From HK1 sp965202735 (lineage in GTDB: Bacteria; Pseudomonadota; Gammaproteobacteria; HK1), in NCBI GenBank assembly GCA_965202735.1, contig OZ241844.1:3410001-3474000 (forward strand): a stretch of 64,000 nt of DNA, written 5' to 3'. Position 1 is the first letter of the stretch. Every line of letters starts with the position of its first letter. Shown in pieces: positions 1 to 8,413 of the stretch. A model generated the notes under the pieces. The model did not search any database, was not told the origin of the DNA, and saw nothing but the letters and a program-made list of their open reading frames with translations. A program made the translations under genes and the position numbers.

Positions 1-58
1 CGAACACGCACGGCGCTCCAGCAGCTTGACCAGGGCGGCGACCAGCCCGCCCTGGGCG
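1..58 (-). pseudogene. 3' fragment of a DUF1640-like gene
   Basis: On the minus strand these bases match the last codons of the intact coiled-coil gene at 2092-2430, ending in the same hydrophobic tail (GGLVVALVKLL-like). The homology stops at about base 58, where a 120-bp-family repeat begins, so the gene appears to be cut by that repeat or by recombination at it. The rest may lie outside the window only if rearranged. Confidence 0.5.
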
Positions 59-168
59 AAGCGCCCGGAGAGGCCGTGCCGCGATGGGATTCCGGCGCAA
101 TTCCGACCACCAGGGCGTCGAATCGAGGGGATTTCAGGAGCGTGTTCCCGCCTGGCGGGAATGGCTGC
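59..168 (-). repeat. 120-bp TIR repeat, truncated copy
   Basis: This copy has the same internal order as the full copies at 42277, 51529 and 51667 but lacks the first ten or so bases of one terminal inverted repeat. It ends in the conserved CCTGGCGGGAAT terminus. It joins a DUF1640 3' fragment on its left to a PIN-domain fragment on its right, so it marks a rearranged junction. Confidence 0.7.
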
Positions 169-420
169 CGCTTCCACGACCTTCTTGACGATCTGTTCGA
201 GGACCGCATCGTCGAATGGACCGTGGACGATGCGCGGGCGTGCGCGCAGATCATGGAAGACAAGCGCAGGCGCGGCGAGCCGCTCGACGATCACGTGCCT
301 GACGCCTTCCTCGCCGCCGTCGCGGCCACGCGGGGGCTTGCCGTGGTCACGCGGAACACGGGCGAGCTCCGCAACACCGGCGTCGAAACCGTCGATCCTT
401 GGGCTGAGGCCCGCACCTGA
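169..420 (+). pseudogene. PIN-domain (VapC/FitB-type) toxin, N-terminus lost
   Basis: The frame reading through the repeat into this segment ends in a typical PIN C-terminal half: an acidic stretch, then DAFLAAVAATRGLAVVTRNT and a final DPW, matching the 'IAA.A...gl.lvTRN..df' signature of VapC/FitB RNases. The N-terminal part with the first catalytic Asp is replaced by the repeat element, so the protein should be inactive. No antitoxin is visible upstream. A start codon at 76 inside the repeat would give a 114-residue chimera; expression is doubtful. Confidence 0.65.
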
Positions 421-816
421 CATGCCGTACCCTTGCCTGCTCCTGCCACGTCGGTCAGCGGCCCGTCGAGGTGCGCGCTTGCGTCGTAGCGCCGCTCGTG
501 GCGGGAGGCGTCGCGGCTCGCCGTAGTGCGTCGGTCCGAGCCGGTGACGCCCCGCCACCTGGCCCCCAGGTCGCGGTACTCCACCTCGCCCGAGAGCCCG
601 CCATGGCGCGCGTCCGCCAGGACGCTTGCCCCGCTCGCCCCCCGCTCAGCCAGCGCGGGCCGAGATGCGCCGACACGAACGTGCGTCGAAGGCGTCCGAG
701 CTGTACTCGCGGCGCGAGGGGCCGCCGCCCGCCATCGGCCCGAGTCGTCGCACGGAACACCCCGTAACCCGGTGGTATGCTCCTGCGAGCCCAATCCCCC
801 CTGGGAGAAACCGGAC
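421..816. other. Intergenic, no gene recognised
   Basis: About 400 GC-rich bases between the PIN remnant and the Fic gene. Open frames exist on both strands, but none has a recognisable domain or a convincing ribosome site. A TATGCT hexamer at about 776 lies some 40 bp before the Fic start and could be a -10 element, without a clear -35. Confidence 0.4.
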
Positions 817-1836
817 ATGAACCGGGACTCCGCCCAAGGCGGGCCGAAACATGAGTCACCCCACATCTGGCGCCCGCTCACGGAAATGCCCCGGGCGGCG
901 GCCTGCTGGGGGAACCGGCAGTACGAAGACCTCGAGCACAGATGGAGAGAGCTCAAGGAGAAGCTCACCGACCACTCGAACGCCCGCGCCTACCTTGATG
1001 GCTGGCTGCTGGAGCGCCGACGCGCCTTCGCGATCGAGAACGGCCAGATCGAGAACCTCTACACGCTCCGGCGTGGCGTGACGGAACAGCTCATCACCGA
1101 GGGATTCGAGGGCGTGCGCGCATCGCACTCCGTCGAAGGCGTGGACGACCAGACACTGCGCGGTCTGCTGAAGGACCAGCACGATGCCCTCGAGATGGTC
1201 TTCGACGACGTGAAGAGCGCCCGACCGCTGACCGGATACACGATACGTTCCTGGCACCAGCTACTGACGCGCCATCAGAAGACCGTTCCCGCGCTCACAC
1301 CGTTCGGCCAACAGATCGAGGTGCCCTTCGAACGCAAGGGGCAGTGGAAGATCAAGTCGAACAACCCGCGTCGTCCCGACGGCGTCATCCATGAGTATTG
1401 TCCGCCGGAGCAGGTCGCCCGGGAAATGGAGCGGCTGTTCACCCTGCACGAGAAAGCCCACAGCGAAGGCTACCCTGTAGAGGTCGAAGCCGCATGGCTC
1501 CACCACCGCTTCGTGCGCACGCACCCGTTCCAGGACGGCAACGGTCGTGTCTCGCGCCTTCTCATGGCGTGGTGCTACGTCAAGCGTGGTCTGCCCCCGC
1601 CGATCATCTCGGCGCAGGAGAAACCGGAGTACATCGCGCGGCTGGAAAGCGCAGACAGAGGAAATTTGCGTTCGTTCGCAGAATTCATCGCGTTTCGCGC
1701 CATCGCCACGATCGGCGGATGCATCGCAATCGCCGATGACGCCTTGGCGGGACATCTGGAGAGGACCAACGGCAACGGAGGACGCACCATCGGGGAGAAG
1801 TACTTCCCCCCAGGGGAGCAAGGACAGGAACGATGA
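817..1836 (+). CDS. fic: Fic family AMP-transferase-like protein
   Basis: Fic/DOC proteins transfer AMP or another nucleotide moiety to protein hydroxyls. The 339-residue product has the full catalytic motif HPFQDGNGR at residues 236-244 and two candidate autoinhibitory helix motifs upstream: SHSVEG at 103-108, which fits the class II (S/T)xxxE(G/N) consensus, and NGQIEN nearby at 75-80. That suggests a self-inhibited class II Fic protein rather than a two-gene toxin-antitoxin. The frame is open far upstream, but I start at ATG 817, just after a GGGAGA stretch and where family-like sequence begins. It stands alone between mobile-gene remnants, and its target cannot be told from sequence. Confidence 0.85.
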   Translation: MNRDSAQGGPKHESPHIWRPLTEMPRAAACWGNRQYEDLEHRWRELKEKLTDHSNARAYLDGWLLERRRAFAIENGQIENLYTLRRGVTEQLITEGFEGVRASHSVEGVDDQTLRGLLKDQHDALEMVFDDVKSARPLTGYTIRSWHQLLTRHQKTVPALTPFGQQIEVPFERKGQWKIKSNNPRRPDGVIHEYCPPEQVAREMERLFTLHEKAHSEGYPVEVEAAWLHHRFVRTHPFQDGNGRVSRLLMAWCYVKRGLPPPIISAQEKPEYIARLESADRGNLRSFAEFIAFRAIATIGGCIAIADDALAGHLERTNGNGGRTIGEKYFPPGEQGQER

Positions 1837-2091
1837 AATGAACCTGCCGCCGGATGTTTCCGGCGGTCGGCTCCGCACACACACGAAGCCACCTCGACAC
1901 ACACCCGCGCACGTCGGTCGCTCTCGAGGGAGAGGGGCTCGACAGCGCTGCTGGCACAAACCTCCTCTCGGGGGGGCTCGCACACCGGGCGATGGAGACC
2001 GTCGAGCGCCCCAGGCGGGGCGAGGCGCCGGCGCCGTGCGCATTGGACGACGACCGCTGCGCCGGGGTGTCCGGCGCAAGCACGCGCGGCG

Positions 2092-2430
2092 CTACAGCAG
2101 CTTGACCAGGGCGACGACCAGCCCGCCCTGGGCGATCAGCGCCCCGAACAGCCACTTCAGCAGGTCGGCCTTCACCGTCTCGATGCCGGCCCTGGTCTCC
2201 TGGCGCAGGGCCTCGACGCCGGCCTCGACCCGCGCGATGTCGGTCTTGGTCTCCTGGCGCAGGAACTCGATATCGGCCTCGATTCGCGCGATATCGGTCT
2301 TGGTCGCCAGATTGGCGTTGAGCAGCGCCACATGCTCCTCGGCCAGAGTCTCGGCCTGCTGCTCGGTGAACCCGCTCTCGGTCAGACGCTTGACGAAGCG
2401 GTGGGTGTCGAAAGCGATGGCCTCGGACAT
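2092..2430 (-). CDS. DUF1640-like coiled-coil protein with C-terminal membrane anchor
   Basis: This 112-residue protein has an N-terminal helix (FDTHRFVKRLTESGFTEQQA), a long charged coiled coil containing a near-perfect repeat (ETKTDIARVEAGVEALRQ and close variants), and a hydrophobic C-terminal anchor. The layout matches DUF1640/CCDC90-like proteins, whose bacterial members have no established function. The start at 2430 is the Met before the family N-terminus. It is divergent from an orphan lipoprotein leader at 2443, and the same divergent arrangement once existed beside the lipoprotein at 17017-18660, where an IS66 now replaces it. A 3' fragment of a paralogue is at 1-58. Confidence 0.75.
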   Translation of the reverse strand: MSEAIAFDTHRFVKRLTESGFTEQQAETLAEEHVALLNANLATKTDIARIEADIEFLRQETKTDIARVEAGVEALRQETRAGIETVKADLLKWLFGALIAQGGLVVALVKLL

Positions 2431-2442
2431 GGGTCCATCATA

Positions 2443-2690
2443 GAAAGTCCGACCGCGAGGCACAAGGCGCAACCTCTCAACAGGCGCAACCTCGTCCCGT
2501 GCAGCCTCGTCCCGATGAGAGGCCGTTGTCGGGGGGACCCCGGGACGGTGGCGAGGCGGCCGGCCGCGGGGCGCCCCGTCGTCCCCCGAGAGCGCAAGGG
2601 CGCACCCGGCGGGCAGTATCGCGTCCCCGGCACCGTCATCGCTGCGGGCGAATTCAGGCGCAGCCCCGGCGCCGGTCCAAGGCACCGCAG
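2443..2690 (+). repeat. Orphan copy of the lipoprotein leader region
   Basis: This segment is nearly identical, in inverted orientation, to the leader of the lipoprotein gene at 17017-18660 (bases 18777-19040), and its last part also matches 12430-12505 before the lipoprotein at 12613. Here it leads into only a short C-terminal remnant of such a gene, so it is a promoter/leader left behind after a deletion. Confidence 0.75.
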
Positions 2691-2699
2691 GCGGGGCTT

Positions 2700-2797
2700 T
2701 CAGCCCAGACAATACCCCGGAAAAGAACGCCCTGGGCCGTACGATCTGGACCATGGACGGCACCGCCGCTCCAGCTTCCGGCGAATGGGTGCGACCC
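2700..2797 (+). pseudogene. Lipoprotein C-terminal remnant
   Basis: Translation gives TIWTMDGTAAPASGEW, which matches the conserved C-terminal segment of the lipoproteins at 14478-16148 (TWTMNGIAAPASGQW) and 3128-5344. The signal peptide, the helical region and most of the barrel are absent. An internal deletion between the leader at 2443-2690 and this segment explains the arrangement. Confidence 0.7.
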
Positions 2798-3040
2798 CGA
2801 CGCCCAGGCCCTCGGCCATGCCGCCCCCGCGCGGCGCTTCGTGCGGCCGTGCCGAGCGAGCCCGCCGTTCCCTGACAGGCGCTGATTGCGCGAGGGATGC
2901 GGGTGTTCGGGGGCACCATCCCGCAGCCGATGCGCGGGTCTCCGGCAAAGGTGCGGTGCTCCGGCACGGGTCCGGATGGAGCGCGAGCCCGCGCGCTCTT
3001 CGCCCGGCGTCTTCCCCTCCCCCTCGCGCGGCGTCCCGGA
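2798..3040. repeat. Lipoprotein 3' flank repeat, copy 1
   Basis: These roughly 240 bases are a diverged direct duplicate of 16551-16822, including the shared stretch ATTGCGCGAGGGATGCGGGT. Both copies lie between a plus-strand lipoprotein gene or remnant and the 3' end of a minus-strand lipoprotein gene. No gene is evident within. Confidence 0.8.
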
Positions 3041-3047
3041 ATTGAAA

Positions 3048-3076
3048 GACCCCCGGCGGCGGGGCCGCCGGGGGTC
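3048..3076 (-). terminator. Intrinsic terminator of the lipoprotein gene at 3128-5344
   Basis: Bases 3048-3060 and 3064-3076 form a perfect 13-bp GC-rich stem with a 3-base loop. Read on the minus strand, a T-containing tract (TTTCAATT) follows, about 50 bp after the stop codon. Confidence 0.7.
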
Positions 3077-3127
3077 GGGGAGGTCGGGCCGTCAGGCCGG
3101 GCGGGGGGTCCGCCCGGCCGCTACTCG

Positions 3128-5344
3128 TTACTGCTCCACACGGTTGGGGTCCTGCACGCCGAACGCGCCGACCATCTTGCCGGACGTGCCGTGCTCGGCG
3201 TAGAACGAGCCGGTCGCGGCCTTCGGCCTGTTGCCCTGGCCGGCGCCGTCCCACCCGTAGAAAGAGCCCTCCCACTTGCCGGCGGCCGGCGTGGCGTCTC
3301 CGTCCATGGTCCACCGCGTTCGGCCGTGCGCATTATTGGACGCGTTAGTGGAAAACCCCCCGGCGCTGCCGATTTGCAGCTTCTGCAGCTCCACGGACCA
3401 GTTCCGCGACATGCCGTCTCCGCCCGTGAACCCCTTGGTCATGAACCCGTCGATGGTGCCCGTGACGCTGTCGGTGGTGAAGTTGGCGACGAGCTTGGCG
3501 TCCGCGGTGAACGTGCCGGCCTCGGTGCTTAAGGCGTACACGCCGGCGGCCCCGCCGTCATACGTCGCCGTTCCGTTCAAGGAGGTGTCGCCGGTCAGGC
3601 CGGAGAGGCTTTGGGCCTCCCCCCTGTTGTTATTATGGAACGCGCTCACGTCCCACGTTCCGTCGGCCCCTTTCCGGATCCAGTAGCCGTACGTGACGAA
3701 GGCGGCGTCTGCATCGCCTACCACCCTGTCGTCCATGTTGTCGGGCTTGAACCTCCAGGCGTTGTCGGTGTGGGTGGTTGCGAAACTGGTGCCAGACACC
3801 TCGCCCAAACGGAGGCCGTCTGGCCGTGGCTGCACTGCGCAGTACTTGCCGACGGCGGGCGTGCAGAAGAATTTGCCGCGCACGCCGGCGAAAGTGCCCC
3901 TTACCTCATACGTTTCTCCCACCCCTGCGAGCTTGGTGGTCCCGCTGAAAGTCCTGCCTTCAAACGCTTGGTGTTGGCCTATATTCATCGTGCCTTCGCT
4001 ATTGAGCCAGCCGGTATCCTCGTCAAACTCATCGCTCCATGCGTCCCTGAACTTGTTCCCCGGTTTGCTGTACCGGTTGTCGTAGACCACCGCCTCGTAG
4101 GTGGTGCCCTCGTCCACCAGCTTCCACTTCGAGCCAGTCCAGCCCTTGAGCTTCTCGACCGTGGCGCTGTCCGGCTTCAGCCTCACGGTGTCCGCATCAC
4201 GGATTTCTATGCTCAGATCGGGGGTTGCGCTCAATGATGAATTTCCTTGGTCGTTGAACTGCGCGTACCGCTTGTCCCGCTTGTTGTTCGAGTCGCTCCC
4301 GTTATAGGGGGCGATGCCGGCATACACCACCCGCGCATTCGCCTGCGCCGCCGCCATCCGGTCCGCCTCCTTCTTCTTCATGGCCGCCATGCGGGAGTCC
4401 TTGGCCCGATTGAGCGCACCCTGATGCTCGGCAAGCTTCCGGTGAAGGTCTGCCCTTTGCTCGTCAGAGATGTTCGCGCCGTCGATCTCCGTCTTGGCGT
4501 CGTCGATGGCGTTCTGGGCGTCCGTCACGGTGCTGTCGTCGGACGTGTCGGTGACCATCCCGACCGCCCTCATGGCCGCCGCGATCTGGGTGTCCTCGAT
4601 GTTCTTGACAACATGATCACGGTAATGGCCCTGCGCCGTCTTGATCTGCCCGTTGTCAGCGTCCGCACGGTCCGCCTGAGCCTGATACCGGTCCTTTTCG
4701 TCGTCGGTCAGGTTCTCGGCGCCCTTGAGCGCATCTCTCAGCTCTCTGAGGGCGGCCATGGCGGTGTCGAGCTGCGCCTTCGTGGGCGTCACGCCCGAAA
4801 ACGCTCCAAGAGCCATGTCGAGCTTTTCAGAAGCGACGGCCAACTTGGCCTTCTCCAGCTTCTTCTGATACGTCGCCTTGTCGGCAGGGCTCACGTCGTC
4901 CGCGTTTTCCAGCGCCATCTCGAGAGCCGTGATTTTCCCTTCGGCCGTGGCGAGCTTGTCACCCTTCAGGTCGGACGTGTCGACCTCACCGGCCGCTGCC
5001 TTCACCGCCTCCAACTGACGTTTCGCATTGGCTGCTTTCATCAGCTCCGCCTTGCGGTTGGTAGCGGCCGTCTCCAGCTTCCCGATGTCCGGGGCATTAA
5101 TCGCAGTGTTTGCCTTCGCCTCCTTCAGCGCCGCATCGACCGCATCGACCGTCGTGGCCGCCTTGATGGCCGCGTCCGCCTTCTGGTAGGGCGTCTGCTG
5201 CTGCGTCGTCGTACCGTCCCCATTGCCCGTCGACTTGGTGTTGCTGCTCCCGCCGCACGCGGCCAGTCCAAGGGCGAGCACCGCGGCCGCCCCCACCCGC
5301 ATCAGTTGCCTGAACGGAGTCCGTATCTGTGTGTCCGTGGTCAT
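3128..5344 (-). CDS. TbpB-like surface lipoprotein with extended helical N-terminus
   Basis: Predicted secreted lipoprotein of 738 residues. The signal peptide ends in a LAAC lipobox (Cys about residue 30), followed by a GGSSNTK-type flexible linker. Residues of about 50-330 are Ala/Lys/Asp-rich helices, far longer than in the three paralogues at 12613, 14478 and 17017. The C-terminal half is beta-rich with GGAAGVYAL, FTADAKLVANF, TGTIDGF and a final KMVGAFG, resembling the C-terminal barrel of transferrin-binding-protein-B-like, often Slam-exported, lipoproteins. Ligand unknown. A GTG just before the ATG (5347) has better spacing to the AGGAG and may be used. A strong terminator follows the gene. 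Confidence 0.8.
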   Translation of the reverse strand: MTTDTQIRTPFRQLMRVGAAAVLALGLAACGGSSNTKSTGNGDGTTTQQQTPYQKADAAIKAATTVDAVDAALKEAKANTAINAPDIGKLETAATNRKAELMKAANAKRQLEAVKAAAGEVDTSDLKGDKLATAEGKITALEMALENADDVSPADKATYQKKLEKAKLAVASEKLDMALGAFSGVTPTKAQLDTAMAALRELRDALKGAENLTDDEKDRYQAQADRADADNGQIKTAQGHYRDHVVKNIEDTQIAAAMRAVGMVTDTSDDSTVTDAQNAIDDAKTEIDGANISDEQRADLHRKLAEHQGALNRAKDSRMAAMKKKEADRMAAAQANARVVYAGIAPYNGSDSNNKRDKRYAQFNDQGNSSLSATPDLSIEIRDADTVRLKPDSATVEKLKGWTGSKWKLVDEGTTYEAVVYDNRYSKPGNKFRDAWSDEFDEDTGWLNSEGTMNIGQHQAFEGRTFSGTTKLAGVGETYEVRGTFAGVRGKFFCTPAVGKYCAVQPRPDGLRLGEVSGTSFATTHTDNAWRFKPDNMDDRVVGDADAAFVTYGYWIRKGADGTWDVSAFHNNNRGEAQSLSGLTGDTSLNGTATYDGGAAGVYALSTEAGTFTADAKLVANFTTDSVTGTIDGFMTKGFTGGDGMSRNWSVELQKLQIGSAGGFSTNASNNAHGRTRWTMDGDATPAAGKWEGSFYGWDGAGQGNRPKAATGSFYAEHGTSGKMVGAFGVQDPNRVEQ

Positions 5345-5804
5345 CACTTCGAGGCTCTCCTATGCTTGTGAAAAGGGTTCCAAAGACAGAACCCTGTGGT
5401 GTACATCCCCCTGACACTCGGAATGCTGCCGGTACCGCTGACAAACGGCACCTATGTATGGCAAATAACGCCCGCTGTCAAGCAGCGCCGAGCATTCTCT
5501 CCTGCCACTCCGAACAGACCCTCTTGCTGTCCTGCTTCCTGCTGATCCCTCCCCACCTCTGCCGAGATGGGAGACACACGATAACCACAACTCTCCGGGC
5601 AGTGCAAGAACCAAATTCGGCGACATCGCCCAGGATCGGAATTATTCAGTAATTTCAGCAGGTTGTGGGAGAATCGGATGCCTCGTGGGGTCCGGCCGAG
5701 CCTGCGTCGGCGCTGCACCGACGGCTACGTTCCAGAACAGGGCGCCCCCGCGTGCGGAGACCGACGGTTGCGTTCGCTAACGTCGCGGGAGCCCCCCCCC
5801 CCCC
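5345..5804. other. Upstream region of lipoprotein, ends in C-tract
   Basis: Some 460 bp without a recognised gene. The first 17 bases match the leader of the paralogues and carry the AGGAG ribosome site; the rest is unrelated to their leaders and less GC-rich than its surroundings. The end is a run of 13 C bases (5792-5804) abutting the insertion sequence. Confidence 0.5.
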
Positions 5805-6043
5805 CACGGCGAATTTGTTCTGATGTTTGCCGCCGTTTCGGAGCGTTCGATGAAGGTCCGTGCGCTTTGTGTTGGCGACCAGGGCGGGGGGTGGACGCTG
5901 GATGGGGCTGGCATCGTGCCGCCCTACAGGGGTCCTGCCGGAGCACGGGAGCCGGAGTCGGGGTCATGCGGGCATGAGCGCCCGTACCCGGCGCGTGCCG
6001 AGGGTGGGCGGGCAGAGGATGGATGGGAGCGGGGCAGGCGCGG

Positions 6044-6772
6044 TCAGCCGGGAGCCGGTGCGGGGGCGGCGTTGTCGGTCATCTTGAGCCAGTCGAGCAG
6101 CCGCCTCGGGTTCCTGGCGAGAGTGCGCATGGTCTCGGCGACGGCGAGCCCGCGCGCCTTGATGAGGCCGATGGCGAAGCGTCGCAGCCGGGTCATGTTC
6201 TCTGGTCCGTGGCCCGAGCGGATACGGCTGCGGTCCTCGTCGAAGCTCCAGTCGAGGATGTGGTGGGTCGCCTCGATGGTCCAGTGTCCGCGCTGGAGGG
6301 CGAGCAGGCGGTGCGGCGGTGCGGCCCCGGAGGTCAGGCTGGTGATGCCGTAGGCGGTGTCGCAACGGTGTTTGCCGGACTTGACCGCGACGGATTCGCG
6401 GCGCACGGCGAAGACCTGTGCGACGCCGGGGAAGTCGAGAGAGTCGTTGAGTGTGTCGCAGACCCAGAGGGAGCGGCGCTCGCGGCGCCCGTGCTCGGGC
6501 TTGGGGGTGTGGTCCTCGAAGTCCGGCGCGCGTCGGGCGATGTCCGGGTCGAGAGTGAGGCGGATATCGCTGAGCAGGGTCTTGTGGTTGCCCTTTACGG
6601 CGAACAGGTAGTGCGCGCCGCGACCGAGCAGGTAGGAGGCCAGCGTGCGCTGGGTGAGCAGGGCATCGGCGGTGACGGTGCGCCCGGCGATGTCGGGCAG
6701 GGTCTCGAGCAGGGGCAGGACGGTGCCGACCTCGTTGGTGCGTTTCTCTCCTTCGTCGGCGTCGGGCCTCAT
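6044..6772 (-). CDS. ISAs1-type transposase, C-terminal frame (copy 1)
   Basis: The 242-residue frame carries the second half of an ISAs1-family DDE transposase: TVTADALLTQ with the second catalytic Asp, the YLFAVKGNHK strand, and WTIEATHHILDW with the catalytic Glu region. It starts at an ATG overlapping the stop of the upstream frame, but the first catalytic Asp lies in that frame. Function therefore needs fusion by frameshifting at 6778-6784, giving about 604 residues. Reinitiation at the overlapping ATG could make a separate C-terminal protein. Confidence 0.85.
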   Translation of the reverse strand: MRPDADEGEKRTNEVGTVLPLLETLPDIAGRTVTADALLTQRTLASYLLGRGAHYLFAVKGNHKTLLSDIRLTLDPDIARRAPDFEDHTPKPEHGRRERRSLWVCDTLNDSLDFPGVAQVFAVRRESVAVKSGKHRCDTAYGITSLTSGAAPPHRLLALQRGHWTIEATHHILDWSFDEDRSRIRSGHGPENMTRLRRFAIGLIKARGLAVAETMRTLARNPRRLLDWLKMTDNAAPAPAPG

Positions 6773-7857
6773 GCCGACTTTTTTTGCCCCCAGGGCGCCT
6801 GGGTGTCGTGGCCGATGATGCCGAGCACATGCGTCTGTTTGCCCTTGTCATCGATGGCGCCGCGCAGGGTCTTGCCGTCGATGGCCAGTGCGCTGTCGCC
6901 CGAGCCGTGGGTCTGTTGCCAAGCTCTCAGCGCGGCGTCGAGCTGGGCCGGGTCGATGCGCACCAGGAGGCTGCGCATCGCCGACAGGCTGGGCGGGCGG
7001 TATCGGCCATCGCGGCGGCGCACGCGGAAGCGCTCCAGCACCTTGGGGCTGAGGTCATGGACCCATTCGTCAATCGCCTTGTAGCCGCGCATCCCGCACA
7101 GCGTCGCGGCGGCGGCGAGCGCCAGCACCGTGGGCAGGGCATGGCGCCGGCCCTGGCGGCGGCGGGGGTCGTGGATGTTCTGGAAGCACTCGGGCAGGGC
7201 GCGCATCTGTTCGGCGGTGAGCGTCATCTTCGCCACTCCATGTCGCAGGCGGGGGTCGAGGTCGGCGGCGCGCAGCCGGGCTCGCGCGTCCCGACGCAGG
7301 GGGTGAAGGAACACGAGCTTGGGGCGGGCGTGCGCGCGGTAGCCGGCCCCGCTGCGGGCGAAGCCGCGAGTGCGCCCGACCTCGACCCAGTTGGCCGCGC
7401 GGTAGACCGTGCCCCGGAACAGCTCGGGGTCGACGAACGTCTCCGCGAGCAGCACCTCGTGGCCAAACCGGGCCGGCCAGTCGCGCACCAGACGGCGCGT
7501 GCACAGCGACAGCACCCGCGAGCCGAGGTTGGGCGGGCCGCCGGGCAGAAGCAGGAAGCGCGCGTTGTTGGTCACCAGAGGCAGGCGGCTGAACTGGACG
7601 CCACAGTCCCAGCCAATCCAGCGGTCGCGCGCGCCGCACTTCAGTGCCGGCGCCGAGAACACCACAAGCGCCAGCCATCGACCGTGATGGTGCGCGACAT
7701 AGCGCACCGTCTCGCCCATCCCCGGCACCGCACCGAGATAGTGGTGCGCCTGCATCAGGTCGCGGAAGCGGGCCTCGTGCGCCGCCGCCACGATGTCGAC
7801 CGCCACCTCCGAGAGAGCCGCCACCGCTTCCCCGTCCCCACGGATGCCTCGCGGCAT
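6769..7857 (-). CDS. DruA-like (DUF4338) domain fused to N-terminal half of ISAs1 transposase (copy 1)
   Basis: Residues of about 15-205 resemble DUF4338, the DruA domain known from Druantia defence systems: FRDLMQAHHYLGAVPGMGET, a WIGWD segment, RFLLLP, and the late GYRAHARPKLVFLHPL. From about residue 210 it continues as the N-terminus of ISAs1 transposases (IHDPRRRQGRRH, CGMRGYKAIDEW) and ends after the first catalytic Asp motif AIDGKTLRG. The frame stops just past a run of seven A, where a -1 shift enters the downstream frame. The start at 7857 is 86 bp inside the IS end. Confidence 0.85.
   Translation of the reverse strand: MPRGIRGDGEAVAALSEVAVDIVAAAHEARFRDLMQAHHYLGAVPGMGETVRYVAHHHGRWLALVVFSAPALKCGARDRWIGWDCGVQFSRLPLVTNNARFLLLPGGPPNLGSRVLSLCTRRLVRDWPARFGHEVLLAETFVDPELFRGTVYRAANWVEVGRTRGFARSGAGYRAHARPKLVFLHPLRRDARARLRAADLDPRLRHGVAKMTLTAEQMRALPECFQNIHDPRRRQGRRHALPTVLALAAAATLCGMRGYKAIDEWVHDLSPKVLERFRVRRRDGRYRPPSLSAMRSLLVRIDPAQLDAALRAWQQTHGSGDSALAIDGKTLRGAIDDKGKQTHVLGIIGHDTQAPWGQKKSA
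6778..6784 (-). promoter_or_regulatory. Candidate programmed -1 frameshift site (copy 1)
   Basis: On the coding strand this is the heptamer A-AAA-AAG, phased exactly as XXY-YYZ slippery sites require (codons CAA AAA AAG). Slipping back one base continues as GTC GGC ATG into the downstream transposase frame. The element copy at 32818-34956 has the same site. Confidence 0.7.
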
Positions 7858-7943
7858 GTATATCGAATCGTGGCGGGGAAGTCCAGTATCACCGTCAACC
7901 CACTGTCACAGAACGCAAATGCTCATAGAACGAATTAGCCCTG

Positions 7944-7964
7944 CCCCCCCCCCCCCCCCCCCCC
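7944..7964. repeat. Homopolymer of 21 C bases
   Basis: An uninterrupted C21 run directly at the IS boundary, matched by C13 on the other side. It is the insertion target and part of the target duplication. The exact length may vary by slippage or sequencing error. Confidence 0.8.
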
Positions 7965-8120
7965 GCGGCGCCCGACCGAGCCCGCGGAACGAGGGGACAT
8001 CCGGCTTCCGGCCAGGCCGAATTCGCGAGCGTGCGATCGCGCGTCCTCCGCGTCACCGCCGACGCACGCCGGTTCGAAGCCGCCGACGCCGGTCCCGACC
8101 GGGCGATCCCGGCCCGCGAC

Positions 8121-8317
8121 CGCTTCCGGCGGGGGGTGAGGCCGGCTCGCGGCGGCGCGGTGGCGGCCTGCCTGTGCCACCTGCGGGCGAACGAGGTCCC
8201 GCTTCCGGCGGGGGGTGAGGCCCCGGCCCGCGGCGGCGCGGTCGCGGCCTGCCTGCCATCTGCGGGCGAACGAGACCCCGCTTCCGGAGAGGGGGGATGA
8301 GGCCGGCCCGCGGCGGG
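8121..8317. repeat. 79-bp tandem repeat, about 2.5 units
   Basis: Units begin at 8121, 8200 and 8279 with CGCTTCCGG, followed by a G-rich run and GTGAGGCC or GATGAGGCC. The third unit is partial. The region between the IS and the integrase (7965-8413) otherwise holds no recognised gene. Confidence 0.75.
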
Positions 8318-8413
8318 GCTTCGGGCGCCTCGCCCGCCGCCGGGCTCCAGGCCCCGGAGGGAGAGGCGGTCCAGCCCCGGACGGGAAGGGCCGAGATCCT
8401 GCGCGGCTCGGCC

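Larger units (their letters stand above)
5805..7943 (-). mobile_element. ISAs1-type IS with DruA-like domain, copy 1
   Basis: This 2139-bp element has imperfect terminal inverted repeats of about 20 bp (CAnGGCnAATTnGTTCTnTG). It matches the copy at 32818-34956 in length and in encoded proteins, in opposite orientation. Both ends abut runs of C (13 on the left, 21 on the right), so it inserted into a poly-C tract and its target duplication is C bases. It encodes two overlapping frames joined by a likely -1 frameshift. Confidence 0.9.

Noticed and set aside
291..968. Minus-strand frame opposite the start of fic
   Set aside because: Overlaps the PIN remnant and the fic start, has no recognisable domain and no ribosome site.
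6769..7857. A complete Druantia defence locus
   Set aside because: Only the DruA-like domain is present, fused to a transposase and inside IS ends; no DruB-E-like helicase gene is nearby.
8060..8090. GGTTCGAAGCC resembling a tRNA T-loop near the integrases
   Set aside because: No acceptor, D or anticodon stems can be built around it.
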